This document shows, piece by piece, positions 35,612 through 43,692 of a stretch of 64,000 nt of DNA; position 1 is the stretch's first letter, and every line of letters starts with the position of its first letter. The notes below the pieces were generated by a model, which made no database searches, was not told the origin of the DNA, and worked only from the letters and a program-made list of their open reading frames with translations. The stretch spans positions 1 through 64,000 of the forward strand of contig JAPPBX010000090.1 of assembly GCA_026702755.1 (NCBI GenBank), read 5' to 3'. The translations under genes were made by a program, and so were the position numbers. Source of the stretch: Candidatus Poribacteria bacterium (GTDB lineage: Bacteria > Poribacteria > WGA-4E > WGA-3G).

Positions 35612-35750
35612 GTTGGTTATCGGTTTGCCTCACAGTGAGAGTTAAGAGGCGAGTTTGTAACAATCAATCCCAGCCAGTGTGGAATATTCCAAAGTGCTGT
35701 GGCGTGTTACCGAAAAACCTCTTAACCGAAGCCTGATTACTGACAGCTAT
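35612..35750. repeat. Dispersed palindromic repeat, copy 3
   Basis: Begins GTTGGTTATCGGTTTGCCTC followed by ACAGTGAGAGTTAAGAG, matching the starts at 13121 and 25702, and ends near CTGATTACTGACAGC, an imperfect inverted copy. Lies between the IsrB left end and the trpF-like gene; right boundary approximate. Confidence 0.4.
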
Positions 35751-35753
35751 TTT

Positions 35754-36506
35754 TCAACCAGCTTGCTCAATTTGTTCCATAAGGCGTTTCAGTTTACTCG
35801 GATCTTTGATACCTTTCGATGCCTCAACACCGGAACAGAGATCGATACCTTGCGGACGGATTGTTTCAATAGCAGCCCTGACATTTTCCGGACGGATTCC
35901 GCCTGCAAAGAATACAGGCAGCGGACTGTCTGTGATAAGCTCGGCGGCAACATTCCAATCGCAGGTTTTTCCTGTGCCACCGTATCTCGGTTTCTCAAGA
36001 CTCATATCCACACTATCAAACAAGAGAAAATCCGCACCGGCATCACGATACGCCTTCATCTCGTCCTGGACTGCAGGCACATCCACATTTTCAGGGCTTC
36101 CGGCAGGTAGGTAGACCGATTTCCAGAGCTGACACGCTACGGTGCGCTTCAGTGCTTCAACCTGTTGTGGTGATTCCTGTCCAAGGAGTTGAACAGCAAA
36201 CGGGTGCGTTTGCGACACCACTTCTTGGATGTCAGATGTCGAGCGATTGTATAGCAGAAGTACGGCTGGAATGGGGCTTGCACTCGCAATTTCGGACGCT
36301 TCGGCGGTAGAACGTGTCCGTTCAGATACGGCAACATCAACTAACACACCAATGTAGTCCGCACCTGCATTAGCAGCAAGTTGAGCATCATGGATAGAGG
36401 TAATGCCACAGATTTTAACACTGCAGGGGGATTCTTGAGTATTAGATTTAATGATTTGCTTACGCAGAGTTTTAGGTAAAGATTGTGCTTTCTTTTGTTT
36501 ATTCAT
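35754..36506 (-). CDS. trpF: Phosphoribosylanthranilate isomerase
   Basis: 250 residues. TIM-barrel enzyme of tryptophan synthesis that rearranges phosphoribosylanthranilate. Marks are VKICGIT near residue 30, YGGTGKTCDWNVAAEL (phosphate binding), VFFAGGIRPENV and GIDLCSGVEASKGIKD. The first ~28 residues (NKQKKAQSLPKTLRKQ) are a basic extension; since the barrel's first strand holds the catalytic Cys (KICG), a start closer to it is possible. No other trp genes adjoin. Confidence 0.88.
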   Translation of the reverse strand: MNKQKKAQSLPKTLRKQIIKSNTQESPCSVKICGITSIHDAQLAANAGADYIGVLVDVAVSERTRSTAEASEIASASPIPAVLLLYNRSTSDIQEVVSQTHPFAVQLLGQESPQQVEALKRTVACQLWKSVYLPAGSPENVDVPAVQDEMKAYRDAGADFLLFDSVDMSLEKPRYGGTGKTCDWNVAAELITDSPLPVFFAGGIRPENVRAAIETIRPQGIDLCSGVEASKGIKDPSKLKRLMEQIEQAG

Positions 36507-36881
36507 TTTGGAATTCCTTTTTGAGAGCAGACTTTATTTTAGGTTTTAGTTAATCTGACATTTCTCAAAACGTCTGAGAAGTCAGTATCCATCAACGAAC
36601 TCTGAATATATCCTTATGAAAATGCGAATTGAAAAGTCTCTTTTATTTCAGAGATACTCCTGATTTTCGCCTCAAAACGGTATTAGACTGCCAATGAGGA
36701 GAGAAATTCCTACTGAAACTACGTCGAAAATCTTCAGAGGGCCTCCGCATTTTCATGTAAGTATAGGTGGTTTGCGTTGATGATTATTAGGTTCGGAACA
36801 ATTATGAAAAATCCCAGTTAATTTACTTTAATTAAGATGTTGGCCGTTGTCTTTTTTACTAGAAAATCTCGAAAAGTTAAA
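36507..36881. other. Intergenic region with a possible 141-bp inverted-repeat element
   Basis: The gap holds ATGAAAATGCG (36616-36626) and its exact reverse complement CGCATTTTCAT (36746-36756), bracketing 141 bases without a gene, as in a miniature inverted-repeat element. Nothing else is recognised in the remaining AT-rich sequence. Confidence 0.4.
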
Positions 36882-38918
36882 CTAAGATTCTGCATAGGCA
36901 TCTTTGGCATTGGCCAGAACTTCATCAATTTTAACCTTGGATCCAGTCAAGATCGCATTGGCTAGACTTGCACCGTCTAAGATAGATTCCGTAGTATATG
37001 CTTTCGCCAACACCTCAGTTAGGACGTTAGATAAAGATTTCACTTCAGCGATTTGATCGCAGCAAGCATTTGTGAAGTGCTCACCAATTTTGGGTTCAAT
37101 TTTACTAGCCGAGGCTAATGCCTTAACTAAGTAAGCTTGGACTTCGGCTAAGTCCGCTTTGGTCTGAGTTTCGGCAGCTTCAACTAAGGCTTTGACGGCA
37201 ACAGTTTTGGCATTAGTTTCCGTTTCAATGGCTTCAGTTAAGTCCATTTTTGCTTTCGCTTGGGCAGCTTCAACTAAAGCAGTCTCAGCCTCGGTTAATG
37301 CCTTAACTTTAGCTGCTTCGGCTGCTATCAGTGCTTCAGTTTCAGTTAAGACTGTGAACGTTAAATCTACAGTTAAGGTGCTAACTTTGATTTTGGCATC
37401 GTCTAAGGCATTTATAGCTGCCGTTAAAGCATCTCTAGCTTCTTCGGCTGCAGCTAAGGCAGATTCAGCCTCTTCGGCTGCTGACAATGCTCTGGCTTCT
37501 TTAGCAAAAATTCGGAATGATTTTTCGCGGCATTCCTTAAGGACTGATATAGGGCAACTTAATTCATTGGTGAGTTTGGCTAAGTGCTTCTCGGCTTTGG
37601 TTGAGGTAACTTCGGCTAAGATTAACGCTAGAGCTTCCGCTAAAACCATAGTTTCGGCATTAGCTTTGGTTAAAGAAACCTTGGCTAATGTTTCTGCCTC
37701 AGTTTCGGTTAAGACTGCAAAAGTTAAACCTACGCTTGAGGCATTGTCCTTGTCTCCAACTTCGGCTAAGACTGTTTTAGCTTCAGCTAAGGTTTTATAA
37801 GTTTTGGTTTCCGATTCAGATCGGAATTGGAATTTCTCGAATATCCCCAAAATTGAGTCTTGTTCTAATTTGGTATTGGCTAATGTAGATACTTCAGTAT
37901 TCATAATATGGTCCCTTTCCTCCACAATTTCAGGTGCGCGTCCTTCAATATTCATGATAGCTTCGTACATAGCCGCTATTGCTCCTATTTCGTTTGAGAT
38001 GTCGTGTGCCTCAATCCCTTGATTTTTCATCTGTTCTGCCGAAACTTCAACTTTGGTTTCTGTTTTGGTTCTAGCTCCTATATCAATTCTAGCTTTCGTC
38101 ACATCGGCTTCTGTTAAGGTTAAGGCATTCTTGATTTCGGTTTTTACTTCTGCATTGACTATGGCGTCTTTCGCCTCCACATCAGCTAAGGTGGCTTTGG
38201 CTTTGGTTAAGTCAATTTTCGCATCTGCTAAGACAACTTTAACTTGGATTAACGCGGTTTTTACTTCAATTAGGTCATGATCCTCTTCGTCATAGCGCAG
38301 GAGGTGAAATTGGACCAAAGCATCTACAGCATCAACTAAAGTGGATTTGGCTTCTTCAGCTGCTACCAAGGTAGCATGGGCTTTAGATATAGCTTCTTCT
38401 ACATCGGCTAAGGAGGATTTAGTTTCTTCTTTGACTTTGACTTTAGCCGGCGCATCAACTGTAGATTTGTCCAAGACTAAGGCAGCTCGTACTTCACTTA
38501 AAGCAGCCTTGGCTTTAGCTGCTGCCAAGATAGCTTTGCTTGATGCTATAGCGGTTGCAGCATTTGCGCTGGTTTGGGCTTCTTTGTGGAATTCTTCGGC
38601 TGCGGCTAAAGCTGCTCCCATGGCTAATTCGTTTTCGTAATCGGCTTGGGCTGCAGCTTCCTGCGCCTCGGTTAACTCATAATGGCAAGAACAATTATTA
38701 ACCCCACAACTCGGGCAATAAGGTTCATCAGCGCACGGAGCATAATAAGCTTCATCTTCATCAACTTCATCAACTCTAACATCAGGGTTTGCACTAATTT
38801 TGGCTTCTTCTTCATAGAAAGCTTCTTCAAGCCGTTGATAGTAATTATCATCAGGTTCACCAAAATGGTCAAGATAAGCAAGCCAAGCATCCTGATCTGG
38901 TTCAGGCCAGTCTCGCAT
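36882..38918 (-). CDS. Ala/Lys/Glu-rich repetitive coiled-coil protein with N-terminal Cys cluster
   Basis: 678 residues from the ATG at 38918 (ACGGAGGAATTCT upstream). Residues about 1-55 are acidic and aromatic (MRDWPEPDQDAWLAYLDHFG); about 58-75 is a Cys cluster CADEPYCPSCGVNNCSCH that could bind a metal. From about residue 95 to the end the sequence is a long degenerate repeat of Ala, Lys, Glu, Thr and Val (units like ALVEAAQAKAKMDLTEA), predicted long helix or coiled coil, resembling LEA-like or filament proteins. No signal peptide or membrane segment. The repetitive DNA also leaves long open frames on the opposite strand, which I treat as shadows. Confidence 0.7.
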   Translation of the reverse strand: MRDWPEPDQDAWLAYLDHFGEPDDNYYQRLEEAFYEEEAKISANPDVRVDEVDEDEAYYAPCADEPYCPSCGVNNCSCHYELTEAQEAAAQADYENELAMGAALAAAEEFHKEAQTSANAATAIASSKAILAAAKAKAALSEVRAALVLDKSTVDAPAKVKVKEETKSSLADVEEAISKAHATLVAAEEAKSTLVDAVDALVQFHLLRYDEEDHDLIEVKTALIQVKVVLADAKIDLTKAKATLADVEAKDAIVNAEVKTEIKNALTLTEADVTKARIDIGARTKTETKVEVSAEQMKNQGIEAHDISNEIGAIAAMYEAIMNIEGRAPEIVEERDHIMNTEVSTLANTKLEQDSILGIFEKFQFRSESETKTYKTLAEAKTVLAEVGDKDNASSVGLTFAVLTETEAETLAKVSLTKANAETMVLAEALALILAEVTSTKAEKHLAKLTNELSCPISVLKECREKSFRIFAKEARALSAAEEAESALAAAEEARDALTAAINALDDAKIKVSTLTVDLTFTVLTETEALIAAEAAKVKALTEAETALVEAAQAKAKMDLTEAIETETNAKTVAVKALVEAAETQTKADLAEVQAYLVKALASASKIEPKIGEHFTNACCDQIAEVKSLSNVLTEVLAKAYTTESILDGASLANAILTGSKVKIDEVLANAKDAYAES

Positions 38919-39133
38919 AGAATTCCTCCGTTTAGATATAAAAAAACCAGTATCAACTGAATTTTGCAATTATGTGTCGAAATCGTATCTATTTCGACAC
39001 ATCAGTGTTAAAAAGAAAGTATGGTAATGTTGTAATACCACAGATTTTTACACTATATTGTGATTTTTTGGCCATCTGTGCAATAATCCTATTAGCAGTC
39101 CGAGGTACGGAGGTTTAGTCTTCCATCATCATT

Positions 39134-39493
39134 TTACTCTTCAAAGACAGTTTGTCGGTCGGCATCCGAATAACAGATAATCATGGTTACAGGTTGCCAG
39201 CCGGTGTTGACGGCGTTATGTTTGACATTACGCGGAATACGCAACATCATTCCTGGTCTGAGCGGGATAACCTCATCTCCTAATTTGTGGTCGCATTCAC
39301 CAGAGAGGACATAGATAAGCTCTTCACAGTTAGGGTGGTAGTGGGTAGGATTGCCTTCACCGGCGTTAATGTAGACGACTCCGAATGTCATTTCAGCCTC
39401 TGGGTCAATCTGATCGTTACAGAGCCATTTAATCGCGCCCCACGGAAATTCAAGAGCACCGGCATCGTTACTATTGGTTAAGGTTACTTCCAT
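39134..39493 (-). CDS. Cupin-domain protein
   Basis: 119 residues from the ATG at 39493 (GAAAGGAAACA upstream). Single cupin barrel: first motif GEGNPTHYHPNCEELIYVLSGE (metal-binding His/His/Glu), second motif MLRIPRNVKHNAVN (His). Small metal-binding cupins act as isomerases, dioxygenases or sensors; function not assignable. It is 30 bases downstream of the phosphoesterase gene, probably one operon. Confidence 0.85.
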   Translation of the reverse strand: MEVTLTNSNDAGALEFPWGAIKWLCNDQIDPEAEMTFGVVYINAGEGNPTHYHPNCEELIYVLSGECDHKLGDEVIPLRPGMMLRIPRNVKHNAVNTGWQPVTMIICYSDADRQTVFEE

Positions 39494-39523
39494 AGTTGTT
39501 TCCTTTCTATTTTCCGAATTCAA

Positions 39524-40360
39524 TTATACTTGAAAACAAGTCAAACATTGTGCTGCATACGCCTGCAATCCCATGGTAGGTTCTTCGTGTAGATAACCGA
39601 TAGGAGCGGAAATAGCCCGGACACTGCGAACTTGTATATCCAGTGCCCGATGCGTATGTCCGAAGAGAGCATGTGTGACAAGCGGCTCCTGCAAGCACTG
39701 TGTACCGAGATGTTTGCTACCCATAAACGCACGAAAGAAATCCCACGGTAATTCGCCGCGGTATCGGATACACTCTCGAAACGGGACGTGATGTGTGACC
39801 ACAATTATACGTGATACATCGTCCCGAATAGCAGCGATTTGCGTCTCAAGCTCCGCTTCAAAACGCCGAGCAATAGCAAGGTCGGTGTCTGCCCACTTGG
39901 CGTATCGCTTATCGTTCCAAACTGCGCCCATCAACTCTTTTTCCGCATACTGTGCATCGGAAAAGTCATAATCTTCTGGTGCGAAACTATAATCGTACCA
40001 ACCGATAGTCCCACAGAAACCTACCCTCTCCTTGATGAAGGGTACATCCATGAGTGGATGAAAACCGCACTCACGGCAGAGTTCTGAAATGATACTGCAT
40101 TTCTGTTCGCTTGTGACATTAGGTGTCTCAATTGCCCAGATGTCGTGGTTACCCGGAACGAACAATTTCTCACACGCCAGATCTGCGAGTTGAAAGGCAT
40201 TGAGCGTTTCAGAAAGTTGGACTAAGTGCCGTGCGAGATCGCCTGCCAGTACGAAAACGTCAAGTTCTGCTGCCCTCACAGCATCAATGAGATGTGGCAC
40301 GAGCTGCTTGTTCAAGGACGTAACATCTGTGTGCAGGTCTGAAACGAGTCCAACTTTCAT
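39524..40360 (-). CDS. Calcineurin-like metallophosphoesterase
   Basis: 278 residues with the full metal-ligand set: SDLH (N-terminus), VLAGDLA, VPGNHDIW, VVTHHVP and FGHTH. Such enzymes hydrolyse phosphoesters with a two-metal centre. Substrate unknown. In a reverse-strand run with the HEAT lipoprotein (8 bases upstream) and the cupin. Confidence 0.9.
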   Translation of the reverse strand: MKVGLVSDLHTDVTSLNKQLVPHLIDAVRAAELDVFVLAGDLARHLVQLSETLNAFQLADLACEKLFVPGNHDIWAIETPNVTSEQKCSIISELCRECGFHPLMDVPFIKERVGFCGTIGWYDYSFAPEDYDFSDAQYAEKELMGAVWNDKRYAKWADTDLAIARRFEAELETQIAAIRDDVSRIIVVTHHVPFRECIRYRGELPWDFFRAFMGSKHLGTQCLQEPLVTHALFGHTHRALDIQVRSVRAISAPIGYLHEEPTMGLQAYAAQCLTCFQV

Positions 40361-40368
40361 TCAACCAC

Positions 40369-41814
40369 TTACATCGATCCGTTGTCCAAGCTTTTGAAAA
40401 CCTCGTCTAAAAAGATGCGTATCCCACTGTCATCATCTTGCTGATACTGTTGGCGTTGACGCTCCAATGCTTGGATTGAAGGCACATCGCCAATTTTGGC
40501 AATAGCATCAACAAGCGTGAGTTGAATAGCGGGTTCACTGTTATGTTCCAGTGCATTAATCAACCGATCTCGCGCCTTCGCTCCACCGATGCCGCCAAGT
40601 GCTGAAGCAGCGATATCCTTCGTGCTTGCATTCCCTTTTTCAAATGCGGCGATGAGCGCGTCAACAGCGGGCTGACCGATCTGGCTGAGTGCCAACCCTG
40701 CTTGGAAGCGAATACCGGGTATTTCTGCTGGGTTTTCAAGAACAGCGATAAGGGCATCAATAGCAGAAACAGGTTTAAGAATTCCGAGTATTGAAAGGCA
40801 GGCACGTCGAATTTCCTGTTCCGGTTCCACCGAAATCTGGATATATTCCTGAGCAAGTTCAGCGAGTTGCCCCTCGTTAATCTTCTCATAGAGCCTTTCG
40901 GATCTGTGTCTGAATTGCGTCCCGAAGGGGGCTTTGAGGGTAGCAGTATTCTCGATTCTGTCTACAGTAAGCAAACCGAGAATCGCAGCGGATTCCAACT
41001 GCTGCGGTTGAAGACCATCGGTTGGGAGCTGATCCACATTGGCACTCTGGAACTGCTGGAAAAGCTCGTTTAGAACGCTCAATTCCACAAGACGCTGAAG
41101 ACTACTAATTGACGCCTTTCGGAGTGAGAATTCCGGGCTACTCTTGAAGAGGTCCACGAGAGGCTCAATTGCCCGGATATCGCCTAAATCGCCAAGTGCG
41201 GTCACAGCGGCAATCTTCACACCTATCAATTCAGAGGTTCGGAAGGTAACCTGCTTTTCAGAGAGTTTTCCGAGTACCTTCTTGTAGTCATCAATGCTGT
41301 AAATTTTGCGCTCATCAACAATCTTCTCAACAATGTCTCCTACCTGAATATCAGTATTTGCTGCGGGGGTGCCGTGCTGAATCTCTTTGACGCGCACGGT
41401 GCCGTTTCCTTCAACATTCAGTCCGACCTTATCTCCCTGTCTTCGGAGAGCGATACGGAGCGGCGGCTTGTCTTTCAAATAGAGAATAAGGTTATTATCC
41501 TCATCAAGTGCCTTCTTCATGGCACTTTTAAAGTCCCCGGCACTTCGGACTGGATACTCAGCAATGACATAAGAGATAAGTTCGCCTGTCCCAAGTTGCG
41601 CTTTATGTGCCGGTCCATTGGGTGTGGTATTTAAAACAACGACACCGCTTGTCGACCAGCGGTTTTTGAGGTCGCTGTCCAATTGCTGCACCTGCATCTT
41701 CAGGCGGTCATCGTGATACTGATTGTCACATCCGAGTCCGAGTATCAGTACGAAAAGCAACACAATAGACACGTAACAGTGGGGTCTGCTAAACCGCGTT
41801 ATTTTTTTTAGCAT
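40369..41814 (-). CDS. Lipoprotein with PDZ-like and HEAT repeats
   Basis: 481 residues. Lipobox LGLGC at about residues 25-29 predicts a lipid-anchored envelope protein. Two PDZ-like segments follow (TTPNGPAHKAQLGTGELISYV and IQHGTPAANTDIQVGDIVEKI), then HEAT/PBS-lyase-type helical repeats (ALGDLGDIRAIEPLVDLF, ALSQIGQPAVDALIAAF, ALGGIGGAKARDRLINAL). Both are binding scaffolds, so a protein-interaction role in the periplasm is inferred. A related HEAT lipoprotein follows upstream. Confidence 0.8.
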   Translation of the reverse strand: MLKKITRFSRPHCYVSIVLLFVLILGLGCDNQYHDDRLKMQVQQLDSDLKNRWSTSGVVVLNTTPNGPAHKAQLGTGELISYVIAEYPVRSAGDFKSAMKKALDEDNNLILYLKDKPPLRIALRRQGDKVGLNVEGNGTVRVKEIQHGTPAANTDIQVGDIVEKIVDERKIYSIDDYKKVLGKLSEKQVTFRTSELIGVKIAAVTALGDLGDIRAIEPLVDLFKSSPEFSLRKASISSLQRLVELSVLNELFQQFQSANVDQLPTDGLQPQQLESAAILGLLTVDRIENTATLKAPFGTQFRHRSERLYEKINEGQLAELAQEYIQISVEPEQEIRRACLSILGILKPVSAIDALIAVLENPAEIPGIRFQAGLALSQIGQPAVDALIAAFEKGNASTKDIAASALGGIGGAKARDRLINALEHNSEPAIQLTLVDAIAKIGDVPSIQALERQRQQYQQDDDSGIRIFLDEVFKSLDNGSM

Positions 41815-41838
41815 ACAGAATCCTTTTCATTTAATCAT

Positions 41839-41929
41839 AGGACTTACGCAATTTTCTCATGAGACCTACACATTATGCGCCGTTGGCGAGGTTACAAACC
41901 TCGCCAGCAAAGGAGTGTGCGTAAATCCT
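41839..41929. mobile_element. MITE-like palindromic element, copy 1
   Basis: 91 bp with terminal inverted repeats AGGACTTACGCA / TGCGTAAATCCT (11 of 12 match) and a central palindrome TGGCGAGGT-tacaa-ACCTCGCCA. The reverse complement of 61789-61880 aligns over its whole length. No coding capacity. Confidence 0.75.
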
Positions 41930-41971
41930 GAATAAGTTTTCGGCTTGTAAGCAGCGCGAACGGATCGCAGT

Positions 41972-42856
41972 TCAATTAAGAGGAATGACGACCTCTCGAC
42001 TGCTCTGTTCCTTCAAAGCATCTAAGAGGGGTTCCACAACTTTTTCGTCACCGAGTATAGCCAAAGCGCGGATGGCATCAACACGCAGCGATGAACCCTT
42101 GTTCTGTACAATCTTGACTAACTCAGGAACAGCAGCACCTCCAATTTTTCCGAGTGCTTCCACAGCGAGTTGCCGAACCTCAGGTTCTTCCCGGTCACGT
42201 TCCCATTTCGCAGAACCGGACTCAATCAGTGCAGCGAGTGCTGGAATAGCCTCTTCGCTTCCGGCTTCTCCGAGTGCTTTGACAACATTCAAACGAGTTT
42301 CCATTCTCCCATGATCCAAAAGTTTTACCAAAATAGGAACAACTGTTCCCGGGTCATCCTTACCGAGGTGCCCCAAAACCCAATGCGCATTATGCCTATC
42401 GCGATTGTCTTTGGACTTAAGTGCCTTTTGGAGCTGGTTGAGGAGCCGTTTCCGGTCGCCTTTCTTATAGATCTGTTTTAGCGCGTCAAGTGCCGCATTT
42501 TGGACATCAAGATCGTCATCGCGGAGTGTCTCAAAAACGAGTCTTTCAAGATATTTACCCTGTTCCGCTTGATACGCGAGGAACATTTGCTCGCCGCGCG
42601 CAGCAATTGATGCTTCCTGCCAATCCGTGGTGTCAGGTTCGTAGAATTCCTGAGAGTTGTAAAACCCGAGCAGATAGTGTGCCTCGGCATTGTCAGTCGG
42701 TTGCTGGAGTGCGAGTTTAAATTCTCGGACAGCGCGTTCCTCTTTGCGGCGCTTATCCGATTTAATTAATTCTTTTCCCTTCGCGAGGTTCTCGTTCTGG
42801 GTGCCGCACCCCACAACAAAGAGGACAAGTGTGAGAGCAAGCCAGATTTTTTTCAT
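41972..42856 (-). CDS. HEAT-repeat lipoprotein
   Basis: 294 residues. Lipobox VVGCG near residue 17; a TPR-like helical pair (about 35-75, DNAEAHYLLGFYNS), then HEAT repeats (VLGHLGKDDPGTVVPILVKLL, ALGEAGSEEAIPALAALI, ALGKIGGAAVPELVKIV, ALAILGDEKVVEPLLDAL). Same architecture type as the upstream-located gene at 40369. Likely a periplasmic scaffold. Confidence 0.8.
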   Translation of the reverse strand: MKKIWLALTLVLFVVGCGTQNENLAKGKELIKSDKRRKEERAVREFKLALQQPTDNAEAHYLLGFYNSQEFYEPDTTDWQEASIAARGEQMFLAYQAEQGKYLERLVFETLRDDDLDVQNAALDALKQIYKKGDRKRLLNQLQKALKSKDNRDRHNAHWVLGHLGKDDPGTVVPILVKLLDHGRMETRLNVVKALGEAGSEEAIPALAALIESGSAKWERDREEPEVRQLAVEALGKIGGAAVPELVKIVQNKGSSLRVDAIRALAILGDEKVVEPLLDALKEQSSREVVIPLN

Positions 42857-42966
42857 AGTTCATTCTCCTACGCGGTCATGCATGGTAGGAACGAACCGCT
42901 CCACAGAAGCATTGTTGGGACGGTTCACTCCGATACCAAATTAGATTGAACAGGACCTACGTGCCG

Positions 42967-43521
42967 TTAGGTGCCAAGGAGTTCCTGCTGTTCTGCGCCC
43001 GTCTCAGCAGCTTCATTCTCCTCTGCGCTTGCCTCTTCTACTTCTACTTCTTCCTCTTCCTCTTCTTCTTCAGAATCACCAAGTGCTTTCTGAAGGATAA
43101 CAAGCGGTTTTTCAGAAAATCCCCAGTCTTTATATCGCTGGATGACATTTGTTTCTGAGGACGGAAGTTCAATTTCAAGGGTTTTCGCGCCATCTCCAGC
43201 AGCGGTATCTTCAGCGGCTTTCATAAGATGATCTGCTACCCCTAACTGTCGGAAGGGACCGGACACTGCGAGGTTTCCGACTTCTGCGCTGTCGGGATCG
43301 GCTGCATTCCGCTTCACGGTAATCTGTCCAATCGGGTATCCACTGGCTTCCGCAACGAGTCGATGTGTTCCACTATCCGCTTCCAAGTCGGCTTGCAGTT
43401 CTTCTGTAACTTCCGCTTTGGTTTTTTCAGGGAAACAATACGCGTGTAAATGTGCCGCATCATCTTCTTCAGCCGGACGTACCTTGAGGGCACCGGCTAA
43501 GTCAAAGTCTTGATTTGCCAT
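42967..43521 (-). CDS. GNAT acetyltransferase with acidic tail
   Basis: 184 residues. The N-terminal ~145 residues form a GNAT fold: VRPAEEDDAAHLHAY, LVAEASGYPIGQITV, NLAVSGPFRQLGVADHLMKAAE (acetyl-CoA-binding block) and VIQRYKDWGFSEKPLVI. The last ~35 residues are strongly acidic (a run of eight Glu in SEEEEEEEEVEVEE), unusual for the family. Acceptor unknown. Promoter at 43628-43656. Confidence 0.85.
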   Translation of the reverse strand: MANQDFDLAGALKVRPAEEDDAAHLHAYCFPEKTKAEVTEELQADLEADSGTHRLVAEASGYPIGQITVKRNAADPDSAEVGNLAVSGPFRQLGVADHLMKAAEDTAAGDGAKTLEIELPSSETNVIQRYKDWGFSEKPLVILQKALGDSEEEEEEEEVEVEEASAEENEAAETGAEQQELLGT

Positions 43522-43627
43522 ATATGGTTCTCCTTTATTTTTTTAACTTACCGAGGGGTGTTGGTATCTTCGCACACTGAATAGTACTGCGTCTGGATAG
43601 CCAGTATTTACACCCATTTATTACACG

Positions 43628-43656
43628 ATTGTAATATAATTTATTCCACATTACAA
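43628..43656 (-). promoter_or_regulatory. Promoter of the GNAT gene
   Basis: On the reverse strand TTGTAA (43656-43651), 17 bases, TACAAT (43633-43628), about 107 bases before the start codon. Confidence 0.55.
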
Positions 43657-43692
43657 GCAATTTTCAGAGCGTTACGATCTAAAAGTAACTTC

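Noticed and set aside
35396-35638. An 80-codon + strand frame over the IsrB left end
   Set aside because: It overlaps the structured putative omega-RNA and has no recognisable protein features.
37192-37800. A 202-codon open frame on the + strand
   Set aside because: It is antisense to the repetitive protein gene; its low-complexity Ser/Ala/Val/Lys content mirrors the coding strand, with no ribosome-binding site.
43000-43080. Acidic low-complexity run in the GNAT gene as a possible frameshift artefact
   Set aside because: The frame is continuous, and Glu-rich tails occur in real proteins; no stop or shift supports an error.
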